Source: Nonomuraea typhae
GTDB taxonomy: Bacteria; Actinomycetota; Actinomycetes; Streptosporangiales; Streptosporangiaceae
Direction: 5' to 3'
Assembly (NCBI RefSeq): GCF_009760925.1
Contig: NZ_VRLV01000001.1
Coordinates: forward strand, 186,001-250,000
DNA: 64,000 bases
Both the position numbers and the translations under genes were made by a program. Below are positions 40,662 through 48,216 of the stretch, one piece after another (position 1 is the stretch's first letter; each line of letters opens with the position of its first letter). The notes beneath the pieces are model-generated. The model searched no databases. It saw only the letters and a list, made by a program, of their open reading frames with translations, and had not been told where the DNA came from.

Positions 40662-41459
40662 ATGCCCGTTTTCGCCACCCCCGGCCCCATCACCCTCCAG
40701 GTGAACTTCCCGGCAGGCGACCTGACCGTCACCGCCTCCGCCCGGGAGGACACCACGGTCGAGGTCACCCCGGCCAACCGCGACAGCGACGCCGACCTCG
40801 CCTACGCCGCGTCGGTAAGCGTCGAGCACGTGAACGGCACCGTCCTGATCAAGGCCCCGGAGGACACCTCCCGCCTGCGCCGCACCCCCGCCGTGCACAT
40901 CGTCGTCGCCCTCCCCGCCGGCTCCCGCCTGATCGCCGGCACCGCCGCCGGCGACACGAGGGCCACCGGCGTGTACGGGAACGTGGACTTCTCCAGCGCC
41001 TCCGGAGACCTCCACCTGCACCGCGCCGCCGCCTTGACCGCCAAGACGGCATCAGGTGACGTCACCTGTGACGTCGTGGACGGCGTCACCGACATCACCA
41101 ACACCTCCGGCGACATCCGCGTCACCAAGGCAGCCGGCGCCCTGTCCATCCAAGCCGTGTCGGGCGCCGTCCGCGTAGGCCACGCGGCCTCGGACGTCGA
41201 CATCACGTCCACCTCCGGCGACGTCACCGTCCAATCGGTGACCACCGGCCGCGTCGTCCTCAACTCCACCTCGGGCGACACGGCCGTGGCCGTCACCCCC
41301 GGCAGCGCCGTCTGGCTCGACCTCAACTCCCTGACCGGCCGCGTCACCTCCACCCTCCACCAGAGCGAGGAGCCGGCACAGGGCGAACAGACCGTAGAGA
41401 TCACCGCCCGCAGCCTGAGCGGCAGCATCGCCGTAACCCGGGCGGAGGCCGCCCAATGA
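40662..41459 (+). CDS. DUF4097 beta-repeat protein
   Basis: A 265-residue protein of repeated short strands forming a right-handed beta-helix-like fold: FSSASGDLHL, AKTASGDVTCDV, ITNTSGDIRVTK, QAVSGAVRVG, STSGDVTVQSV and NSTSGDTAVAV recur about every 20 residues. This is the DUF4097 (putative adhesin) family. There is no signal peptide or membrane helix, so it is likely cytoplasmic despite the adhesin label. ATG 40662 has AGGAG upstream, 41 nt after the ribbon-helix-helix gene, and its stop overlaps the next small gene. Function unknown; pairing with a ribbon-helix-helix gene is recurrent in actinomycetes (from memory). Confidence 0.85.
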   Translation: MPVFATPGPITLQVNFPAGDLTVTASAREDTTVEVTPANRDSDADLAYAASVSVEHVNGTVLIKAPEDTSRLRRTPAVHIVVALPAGSRLIAGTAAGDTRATGVYGNVDFSSASGDLHLHRAAALTAKTASGDVTCDVVDGVTDITNTSGDIRVTKAAGALSIQAVSGAVRVGHAASDVDITSTSGDVTVQSVTTGRVVLNSTSGDTAVAVTPGSAVWLDLNSLTGRVTSTLHQSEEPAQGEQTVEITARSLSGSIAVTRAEAAQ

Positions 41460-41659
41460 ACCACCCACACCTGATCACCGACTACCTCCGCTGCCGCCAC
41501 ACCGACCTGCTGGCCGAAGCCGCCACCGAACGCCTAGCCCACCAGCACCTCCCTTCGCGCCCATCCACAAGCCCGCTCGCCCCCATCCGCCACCACCTGG
41601 CCGAAGCCCTCCACCACCTCGCCCACCGCATCGACCCCGACCCCTCCACCCCCTTCTGA
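41456..41659 (+). CDS. Small protein coupled to the DUF4097 gene
   Basis: A 67-residue, histidine-rich (about 10 His) helical protein: HPHLITDYLRCRHTDLLAEA and RHHLAEALHHLAHRIDP. The start ATG overlaps the DUF4097 stop in ATGA (41456-41459). I do not recognise a domain; the amphipathic C-terminal helix could bind membrane or a partner. Coupling suggests it acts with the DUF4097 protein. Confidence 0.6.
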   Translation: MNHPHLITDYLRCRHTDLLAEAATERLAHQHLPSRPSTSPLAPIRHHLAEALHHLAHRIDPDPSTPF

Positions 41660-42107
41660 CCCCGCCCTGACCACCCTCCTGCCCTGACCCCCTGCCCTCA
41701 CCATCCCCCGCCCTCGCGACTGTCCGCCCCTGACCGCCTTCCGCCCCTGACCACCCTTCGGCCCTGACCTTCCACTGCCTTATGACTCAGCCCTCCACCG
41801 CCTGCCGACCTGCCTACCGACCGTCTCCTGATCTGGCGCTCACTACCTGACGGTCTGGACCTCGGCACGTCCTGGGTGGTCACCTGTATCCGCGGGTCGC
41901 CTCTACTCATGGGCTACCTCACCCACTGGTCACTTCCACCATGCGCCCTCACGCCCATGCGCCCCCTCACGCCCATGCGCCTCCACGCCCATGCGCCTCC
42001 ACGCCCACGGGTCCAACGCCTTGTGGGTCACCCTCACCCATGTGTCGCCCGAGCGGGGAGGGTCTTCCCCTGGCCAGGGAAGGAGGGGGTGCTGGGGTGG
42101 TGAGGTT
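41660..42107. repeat. Gene-free, low-complexity spacer with degenerate repeats
   Basis: No credible gene. The left part (41660-41780) is pyrimidine-rich with about eight degenerate copies around CCCTGACC. The right part (41942-42003) has five 16-18-bp units built on ATGCGCC(C)TCCACGCCC. It separates convergent transcription units, the DUF4097 operon and the ABC locus. The repeats are in register with no protein pattern. Confidence 0.7.
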
Positions 42108-43142
42108 CTAGGTGGGGAGGCCGACGGCGCGTTCGCCGCTGCGGCGTTGCTGGATGACGACTGCGACCACCAGGAGGGCCCCTTGGGCGACGTTCTGCCA
42201 GAAGGTGCTGATGCCGTGGAAGGTGAGGCCGTTCTCCAGCGCGCCGAGGAGGACGACGGCGAGCAGGGTGCCGCCCACGCCGCCCTTGCCGCCCTTCAGC
42301 GCGCATCCGCCCAGGGCGGCGGCGGTGATGGCCTTGAGTTCGAGGCCGGCGCTGCCGGAGGTGGGGTGGCCGGAGCCGATGCGGGCGGTCAGGATGATGC
42401 CGGCCACGGCGGCGATCAGGCCGGCGAGGGCGTAGACGGCGATGAGGTACTTGTTGATGTCGATGCCGGCCAGGCGGGCGGCGGTGTCGTTGCCGCCGAT
42501 GGCGTAGAGGTTGCGGCCTATGTCGGTGTATTTCAGGAGCACGTGTATGGCCACCGCCACCAGCGCCAGGATCCACACCATGGTGGGGAGGCCGATGATG
42601 CTGCCGCGGGAGATGAAGATGAACAGGTCGTCCCCGAGGACGTACCCCTGGGCGGCGCCGCCGGACAGCAGTTGGGCGAGGCCCTTGTAGGCGGCGAGGG
42701 TGGCCAGGGTGGCGATGACGGCGTTGACCCGGCCGTACACGATGACGATGCCGTTCACCACACCGAGCAGGAGTCCGACGACCAGGGCGGCGGCCATGCC
42801 GAGGACCGGGCTGCGGTCGGTGGCCATGAAGGCCATGGCGCTGACGACCGAGGCGACACCGGTGGCCGAGCCGACGGAGATGTCCAGGGCGCCGCAGATG
42901 ATGACGACGGTCTGGACCACGGCCAGCAACCCCGCGATGGTGACGGCGTCGCCGATGACGCGGATGTTGCTCCACGCCAGGTACCCGGGGTCGAGCACAC
43001 CGAACAACGCGGCCACGGCGACGATGGCCATGAGGAGGATGAGGTTCTGGGCACCCACGGCGCCGACGGCCGTAGCAGCCAGGCGGCCACCGCCCGGGCC
43101 GGACTCGAGGGTGGCCTTGGGGCCGCTGGTCTGGGAGGTCAC
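42108..43142 (-). CDS. CUT2-family sugar ABC transporter permease (RbsC-like)
   Basis: A 344-residue permease with about ten hydrophobic segments and the RbsC-type signature: ICGALDISVGSATGVASV, LGVVNGIVIVYGRVNAVIATLATLAAYKG, YAIGGNDTAARLAGIDIN and TARIGSGHPTSGSAGLELKAI. It forms the membrane channel of a ribose/galactose-type importer with the ATPase at 43524-45023 and the binding protein at 46135-47178. GTG 43142 has AGGAGGAG upstream; the frame remains open to an ATG at 43451, but that extension is pure tandem repeat. It is the last gene of the operon. Confidence 0.9.
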   Translation of the reverse strand: MTSQTSGPKATLESGPGGGRLAATAVGAVGAQNLILLMAIVAVAALFGVLDPGYLAWSNIRVIGDAVTIAGLLAVVQTVVIICGALDISVGSATGVASVVSAMAFMATDRSPVLGMAAALVVGLLLGVVNGIVIVYGRVNAVIATLATLAAYKGLAQLLSGGAAQGYVLGDDLFIFISRGSIIGLPTMVWILALVAVAIHVLLKYTDIGRNLYAIGGNDTAARLAGIDINKYLIAVYALAGLIAAVAGIILTARIGSGHPTSGSAGLELKAITAAALGGCALKGGKGGVGGTLLAVVLLGALENGLTFHGISTFWQNVAQGALLVVAVVIQQRRSGERAVGLPT

Positions 43143-43523
43143 GGTGCTCCTCCTGGCTGGGAGTCGGTACGCGGCCCGGTGCGGGGCGAGGTGCGCCGCG
43201 TGTGGTGGGTTGTGGGGTGCCGCGTGGTGCGGGTGCGGGGCGAGGTGCGCCGCGTGTGGTGGGGTGCGGGTGCGAGGCGAGGTGCGCCGCGTGTGGTGGG
43301 TTGTGGGGTGCCCCGTGTGGGTGCGGAGTGTGGGGCGCCGCGTGGTGCGGGTGCGTGGTGTGGGGTGTCGCGTGGTGCGGGTGCGGGTGCGGGTGCGGGT
43401 GTGGGTGCGGGTTGTGGGGTGCCGCGTGGTCCGGGGGAGGGTGAGCTGCATGGGTGGGACTTGGGACTTTGGCTGGCAGGGGAGGGATTAACGTCTGGTG
43501 TCAGGTGGGGTTGGCGGGGTGGG
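43143..43523. repeat. Tandem-repeat spacer with G-quadruplex-type tract inside the ABC operon
   Basis: The 381-nt gap between the ATPase and permease genes is filled with imperfect repeats of a GT/GC-rich unit around GGCGAGGTGCGCCGCGTG (43186, 43238, 43277) and TTGTGGGGTGCC. At 43379-43411 the plus strand has six GGG tracts each separated by 3 nt, a textbook intramolecular quadruplex pattern on the transcribed (template) strand. No gene is supported; the permease ribosome site lies at its left edge. Confidence 0.85.
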
Positions 43524-45023
43524 CTACGGGGTGGGGGTGGTGAGGTCGTCGGCCATGGCGAGGGACAGGATGGCCTCCTCACTGGCCTGGTCGCGGGGGA
43601 GTTCGCCGGTGATGCGGCCGTTCTGCATGACCAGGATGCGGTCCGCCAGGCCGAGGACCTCGGGGAGTTCGGAGGAGACGACCAGGACGGCGACTCCGGT
43701 GCGGGCGAGGTCGGCGATGATGTGGTAGATCTCGGCCTTGGCCCCGACGTCGATGCCGCGGGTGGGTTCGTCCAGGATGAGGACCTTGGGGCGGCGGGCC
43801 AGCCACCTGGCCAGCACGACCTTCTGCTGGTTGCCTCCGGACAGCTTGCGGACCTCGTGCTCCAGGGACGGGGTGCGGATGCGCAGGCGGTCGGCGAACT
43901 CGGCGACGGCTCGGGTTTCGGCGGCGCGGCGGACGAAGCGCCAGGTGCGCAGCCGGTCGAGGATGATCAGCGAGGTGTTGTCGCGGACGGTGCGGTCCAG
44001 GAAGAGGGCCTGGGCCTTGCGTTCTTCGGGCGCGTAGCCGAGCCCGGCGTGTACGGCGTCGCCGGGGTGGCGCAGGCGCAGGGCGCGGCCGGCGATGCTG
44101 ACGGTGCCGGAGCGGATGGGCAGGTCGCCGGCCAGGGCGCGGGCGAGTTCGGAGCGGCCGGCGCCGACGAGGCCGGCGAGGGCGACGACTTCGCCGGCAC
44201 GCACCTGGAAGGTGATGTCGCGGACGTCGTCGGTGGTGAGGGAGCGGACGTCGAGGACGACGTCGCCGGCCGGGGTGCCGGGGCGTTCGAACATGGTGGA
44301 CAGGTCGCGGCCGACCATCATGCGGACGATGTCGCCTTCCGCGGCGTCGGCGGCCTGCCGTACCCCGACCAGGGCGCCGTCGCGCAGGACGGCGATGCGG
44401 TCGGCGAGGCGGAAGATCTCTTTGAGGCGGTGGGAGACGTAGACGATGGCCCGGCCCTGGGCGCGCAGGCGGGTGATGAGGGTGAAGAGGGCTTCGGTCT
44501 CGTGTTCGCCGAGGGAGGAGGTGGGTTCGTCGAAGGCGATGACCCGGGCCTCGCCGGTGAGGGCGCGCAGGATCTCCACGAGCTGGCGCTGGGCGGGGGT
44601 GAGGGCGGAGCCGGGGGTGGCGGGGTCGAGGGCGTGCTCGAAGCCGAGCCGTACGAGGTGGTCGCGGATGCGCTCGTGGAGGGCGGTGCGGTCGAGGAGG
44701 CGGCCGCGGCGGCGGGGGAGGGCGCCGGCGTAGACGTTCTCGGCGACGGAGACGTGCGGGATGATCTCCGGTTCCTGGGGGATGACGCGGATGCCGTGGC
44801 GGCGGGCGTCGGCGGGGGAGTGCAGGTCGAGCGGGCGGCCGTCCAGGAGGACACGGCCCGCGTCCGGCCGGTGATCCCCGTTGACGATCTTGATCAGGGT
44901 GGACTTGCCCGCGCCGTTCTCGCCCATCAGGGCGGTGACCTGCCCGGCGGGGAAGTCGGTGGTGACGCCGCGCAGCGCTTGGACGCCGGAGAAGTGTTTG
45001 GTCAGCTCCTCTACCCTGAGCAC
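43524..45023 (-). CDS. CUT2-family sugar ABC transporter ATPase with two nucleotide-binding domains (RbsA/MglA-like)
   Basis: A 499-residue tandem ATPase. Domain 1 (about 3-235): Walker A GENGAGKST, signature region in LTPAQRQLVEIL (degenerate, as usual for the first half), Walker B VIAFDEPTSSL. Domain 2 (about 250-495): degenerate Walker A AGLVGAGRSELAR, good signature LSGGNQQKV and Walker B VLILDEPTRGID. This is the RbsA/MglA layout that powers ribose or galactose-type importers. The GTG start at 45023 lies 13 nt inside the upstream alpha-galactosidase-like gene. A 381-nt repeat spacer separates it from the permease. Confidence 0.94.
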   Translation of the reverse strand: MLRVEELTKHFSGVQALRGVTTDFPAGQVTALMGENGAGKSTLIKIVNGDHRPDAGRVLLDGRPLDLHSPADARRHGIRVIPQEPEIIPHVSVAENVYAGALPRRRGRLLDRTALHERIRDHLVRLGFEHALDPATPGSALTPAQRQLVEILRALTGEARVIAFDEPTSSLGEHETEALFTLITRLRAQGRAIVYVSHRLKEIFRLADRIAVLRDGALVGVRQAADAAEGDIVRMMVGRDLSTMFERPGTPAGDVVLDVRSLTTDDVRDITFQVRAGEVVALAGLVGAGRSELARALAGDLPIRSGTVSIAGRALRLRHPGDAVHAGLGYAPEERKAQALFLDRTVRDNTSLIILDRLRTWRFVRRAAETRAVAEFADRLRIRTPSLEHEVRKLSGGNQQKVVLARWLARRPKVLILDEPTRGIDVGAKAEIYHIIADLARTGVAVLVVSSELPEVLGLADRILVMQNGRITGELPRDQASEEAILSLAMADDLTTPTP

Positions 45024-46147
45024 GCGATCACCGGGTCACCCCAGGCGGCCTCGTCTCCGTCGCCGCCGTCGCCGCCGTCGGTGACGACGAGCCGGACCAG
45101 GCGGGCGCCGGTGACGTCCGCGGTGAGGGGTACGGCGGGCATGGCGCCGGTCAGCGGCCCGGTTTCGGCGGCTTTGCGGCCGTCGGCCCAGATCTCGAAG
45201 GTGACGCGGCCCCGCTGGCCGGCGGAGTCGTCGACGCCCACGGAGGCGCTGAGCTTGGTGCAGCGTCCGCCGAGGTAGTACTCGAGGGCGCCGGGGGCGC
45301 GGGCGGCCAGGCCCTTGGCGTAGGAGGTCCTGTTGACCGTGACCTTGCGGCGTTCGACGGCGCCCTGGCCGTTGGCCATGCTGAGCCACGGCAGGTCGCT
45401 GACGTAGGTCCGGCCGGAGGGGGCCGGCGGCGGGACGACGAAGATCGAGCTGGACTTCGTCGTGGCGGCGGCGGCCTCGAGCCAGTAGGCGTTGCGGGGG
45501 AGGCCCGCGGGGGTGCTGACGTTCCAGGTGGTGATCAGTTGCTGCCCGGGGGCGAGGGTCTTGACGGTGGCGGGGCCGGTGGGGGCGCCCTTCCACTGGT
45601 ACGGCAGGCTCAGCGTGGCCGTGATGTCGGCGGCGCCGGTGAGCCCGAGGTTGGTGACGACGGTGCTGACCTGGGTGGTGGCCTCGCCCTCGACGAGGGC
45701 GGCGGCGCCGGGGTAGGGGGTGGGTAAGCGCAGGTCGAGTTCGATCAGCGGCGGGTAGGCGGCCCAGTTGGCGTCGCGGGAGACCTGGTAGAGCACCGCC
45801 TGGCGCGGCGGCACGCTGGCGGCCAGGGCACCCGCGGTGTGGTGGTCGGCGCCGGTGGCCAGGTTCCGCACCCGGTAGGCGGGCGCGGCGGGGGGTAAGC
45901 CGACTTCGGCGGCCGTGGTGGCGATGCGCTGCGGGTATCCGCTCTCGTTGTAGAGCGCGACCGCGAGGTCGCCGTTGGGCAGCGGTTTGACGACCACCCA
46001 GCGGCCGTCCTCGGCGCGCACGATCCTGCTGTCGGCACCGAGCAGGGCGCCTTCCGGCACCTCGTCGGCGCTCGCCGGTGCGGCGAACGCCGCCAGTGCG
46101 GTGGCCGCAGCGGCGGCGGCCAGCGATAAGCGTGTCAGGCGCTGCAC
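45011..46147 (-). CDS. Secreted alpha-galactosidase-like protein lacking the catalytic barrel
   Basis: A 378-residue exported protein with a clear Sec signal (cleavage near PASA-DE, residue 27). What follows at once (about 40-125: GRWVVVKPLPNGDLAVALYN, VPPRQAVLYQV) matches the C-terminal beta-sandwich of GH27 alpha-galactosidases, then a NEW3-type Ig-like domain (about 135-225: VVTNLGLTGAADITATLSL) and a C-terminal NPCBM carbohydrate-binding domain (about 240-378: YVSDLPW, GLAARAPGALEYYLGG, GVDD). The usual catalytic (beta/alpha)8 domain of about 270 residues is absent, so no hydrolase activity is expected. It sits between binding-protein and ATPase genes, overlapping each by 13 nt, so it may present or retain galactoside-type ligands for the importer (inference). 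Confidence 0.8.
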   Translation of the reverse strand: MQRLTRLSLAAAAAATALAAFAAPASADEVPEGALLGADSRIVRAEDGRWVVVKPLPNGDLAVALYNESGYPQRIATTAAEVGLPPAAPAYRVRNLATGADHHTAGALAASVPPRQAVLYQVSRDANWAAYPPLIELDLRLPTPYPGAAALVEGEATTQVSTVVTNLGLTGAADITATLSLPYQWKGAPTGPATVKTLAPGQQLITTWNVSTPAGLPRNAYWLEAAAATTKSSSIFVVPPPAPSGRTYVSDLPWLSMANGQGAVERRKVTVNRTSYAKGLAARAPGALEYYLGGRCTKLSASVGVDDSAGQRGRVTFEIWADGRKAAETGPLTGAMPAVPLTADVTGARLVRLVVTDGGDGGDGDEAAWGDPVIACSG

Positions 46148-47178
46148 TTGACTCCCTCGGCCTGCCAGTTGGTCGGATCCACCATCTTGGTCGGTGCGAA
46201 GGCCTCTGCCGGCATCGCGGTGCCGTTCTTCATGGTGTCATACATCGTCTGCACGGCCAGCTTGCCGACCTCGTAGCCGTTGATGAACAACGCTGCCTTC
46301 ATACCTGAAGGTTTGCCGCTGTTCCAGTCCTTGCACGCAAGATAGGCGCCGAGGCCCACGCCGATGATGTTCGCGGGCTTGATCCCGGCGTTCTGCAGGG
46401 CGGTGACGCCGCCGCTGACGTTCTCGTCGTTGCAGCCGAGCATCACCCAGTTCTTGACGGAGCGGTTGCCGCTGATGGTGGCGGCGACCTTGTCCTGGGC
46501 GCCGGTCGGGGTGTTGTCGGTGCCGACCTCGATGACCTTGACGCCGCTGACGCCGGCGGCGGTCTCGAACGCGGGGACGGCGGCCTTGACCCGGTCGGTG
46601 CAGACGGTCACGTCCTGCTGCCAGGCGGTGATGATCGCGGTGTCGGCCTTCTGCCAGCCGGCCTTCTTGAACTCCTCGCCGGCGCGGGTGCCGACGGACT
46701 CGCCCATCTGGGCGCCGGAGAAGCCGACACGCGGCACCAGCTTGGCCGGGTCGCAGGCGGCCGGGTCGGGGCCGTCGACGCAGACCTGGTCGTCGGAGGT
46801 GAGCAGCGGGACGCCGGCGTCCTTGGCGAGCTGGACGATCTGGGGGCCGACCGCCGGGGCGGGCACGACGATGATGATGCCGCCGACCTTCTTGCCGATC
46901 GCGGCCTGTGTCTCGGTGACGGCCTTGTTGGTGTCCTCGCTGAGGTCCACGACCTGCAGGTCGACGCCGAGCTCGGCGGCCTTGTCCCGGGCGCCCCGGG
47001 CCTCGCCGATGAAGTACTCCTGGTCGCCCTGCTTCTGCAGGTAGGCGATGGAGATCTTGCCCCCGGCGGAGGCCCTGCTCGTGGCGCCGCTCGCCGGCTC
47101 CTTGCCGGACGAGCACGCTGCCAGGGCCAGGGCGGCGGTGAACAACGCGGCGGCGGCTCTGGTGGAGGGCAGGATCAT
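46135..47178 (-). CDS. CUT2-type sugar-binding lipoprotein (Peripla_BP_4)
   Basis: A 347-residue lipoprotein with lipobox ALALAAC (cysteine near 22) followed by a periplasmic-binding fold of the RbsB/AraF group: ISIAYLQKQGDQEYFIGEARG, VGGIIIVVPAPAVGPQIVQLAKDAGVPLLTSDD, VGTRAGEEFKKAGW and NWVMLGCNDENVSGGVTALQN. The SDDQVCVDG and CNDENVSGG stretches recall arabinose-binding proteins, so a pentose or galactose-like ligand is likely but unproven. ATG 47178 has AAGGAAGCAGG upstream. Its 3' end overlaps the next gene by 13 nt; the CUT1 permease ends 63 nt upstream. Confidence 0.9.
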   Translation of the reverse strand: MILPSTRAAAALFTAALALAACSSGKEPASGATSRASAGGKISIAYLQKQGDQEYFIGEARGARDKAAELGVDLQVVDLSEDTNKAVTETQAAIGKKVGGIIIVVPAPAVGPQIVQLAKDAGVPLLTSDDQVCVDGPDPAACDPAKLVPRVGFSGAQMGESVGTRAGEEFKKAGWQKADTAIITAWQQDVTVCTDRVKAAVPAFETAAGVSGVKVIEVGTDNTPTGAQDKVAATISGNRSVKNWVMLGCNDENVSGGVTALQNAGIKPANIIGVGLGAYLACKDWNSGKPSGMKAALFINGYEVGKLAVQTMYDTMKNGTAMPAEAFAPTKMVDPTNWQAEGVKCSA

Positions 47179-47241
47179 GGGGGGTGCACCTGCTTCCTTG
47201 CGTTGACAGGGATCTTTTTCCGTTTGTCGAGGCGGCTAAAC

Positions 47242-48054
47242 TCATCCCTTCGTCGCGCCGCCGGTCAGGCCCTTCACGAACTGTTTCTGCAGGGCCAGAT
47301 AGAAGATCAGCACGGGCAGGGTCGAGAGGAACATCAGCGCGAACACGCCGCCGTAGTCGAAGGAGTACTGCCCGAGCGAGCGGTAGATGCCGGTGGTCAC
47401 GGTGGTGCCCTGACCGGGGCCGAGGATGATGAGCGGGCTGAGGAAGTCGTTCCAGATCCACACGGACAGGAAGATCAGCACGCTGGCGGTGGCCGGTCGC
47501 AGCAGCGGGAAGACGATGCGCCAGAACGCCTGCCCGCGCCCGGCGCCGTCGATGGCCGCCGCCTCCTCCAGGTCGGCGGGGATGCCCTTGAGGAACCCGG
47601 TGAAGACGAAGACCCCGAACGGGATGTAGTAGCCGACGTTGAACAGCACCAGCCCCTGGACCGTGGTCATGAGGCCGAGGGCCCGCAGCACCTGGGTGAT
47701 CGGGACCAGGATGACCTGGGGCGGGATCATGAGCCCGCACAGCAGGAGCACGGTGATCAGCCTGCCCCAGCGGCCTGCCGTACGGGCGAGGTAGTGAGCG
47801 AGCATGGCCGACAGCAGCGTGAGGACGATCACCGACAGGGTGGTGACGATGACGCTGTTGGCCAGGCTGGCCCAGAACAGGTTCGTCGGGTTGGTCAGGA
47901 CGGCGCGCAGGTTGTCCAGCGTGGGCGGGACGGGCAGGGCGATCGCGCCCGCGCCGGGGATGAGCGCGGCCGGCTTGACCACGTTGACCAGCGCGACGTA
48001 CAGCGGCACGAAGAAGACGCTGGTGACGACGAGCGTGAGCAGCGGACGCCGCAC
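47242..48054 (-). CDS. CUT1 carbohydrate ABC permease (MalG-like)
   Basis: A 270-residue permease with six hydrophobic segments and the MalG-type EAA loop ADLEEAAAIDGAGRGQAFWRIVFPLLRP, which docks the ATPase. GTG 48054 is chosen because GGGGAGG lies upstream and the first helix (RRPLLTLVVTSVFFVPLYVA) follows at once. The frame stays open to GTG 48201, which overlaps the MalF-like stop, and passes five further Shine-Dalgarno/GTG pairs in the same phase (48087, 48120, 48135, 48168, 48201), so products of 270 to 319 residues differing only in a repeated soluble N terminus are possible. Confidence 0.88.
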   Translation of the reverse strand: MRRPLLTLVVTSVFFVPLYVALVNVVKPAALIPGAGAIALPVPPTLDNLRAVLTNPTNLFWASLANSVIVTTLSVIVLTLLSAMLAHYLARTAGRWGRLITVLLLCGLMIPPQVILVPITQVLRALGLMTTVQGLVLFNVGYYIPFGVFVFTGFLKGIPADLEEAAAIDGAGRGQAFWRIVFPLLRPATASVLIFLSVWIWNDFLSPLIILGPGQGTTVTTGIYRSLGQYSFDYGGVFALMFLSTLPVLIFYLALQKQFVKGLTGGATKG

Positions 48055-48216
48055 ACCCGCACCTCCCCACGCTGCGCGGCGCCGCACAGTCGCAGCTCCC
48101 GGCCCCGCGTGACGCCGCACAGGTGCAGCTCCCACAGGCGCACCTCCCTGCTCTGCGTGGCGCGTCACAGGCGCACCTCCCTGCTCTGCGTGGCGCGTCA
48201 CAATTGCACCTCCCTG
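48054..48216 (-). repeat. Tandem array of in-frame Shine-Dalgarno/GTG start cassettes
   Basis: Read on the minus strand, a 33-bp unit (GCAGAGCAGGGAGGTGC then a GTG 4-6 nt later, then ACGCGCCAC) is repeated: near-perfect copies lead to GTG 48201, 48168 and 48135, then degenerate copies to GTG 48120 (15-bp spacing), 48087 and 48054. Each has GGGAGG or GGGAGC at working distance. All steps are multiples of three, so every GTG opens the same permease frame. The array starts inside the last codons of the MalF-like gene. Confidence 0.9.

Noticed and set aside
43143..43451. N-terminal extension of the RbsC-like permease from ATG 43451
   Set aside because: The extension would be a Thr/Arg/His/Pro string translated from the repeat spacer, whereas GTG 43142 has a good ribosome site and begins at the conserved region.
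41991..45278. A plus-strand open frame of about 1095 codons opposite the CUT2 genes
   Set aside because: It mirrors the codon periodicity of the minus-strand permease and ATPase genes, runs through the tandem-repeat spacer, has Gly/Asp/Ala-biased composition and shows no domain. It is a shadow frame of GC-rich DNA.
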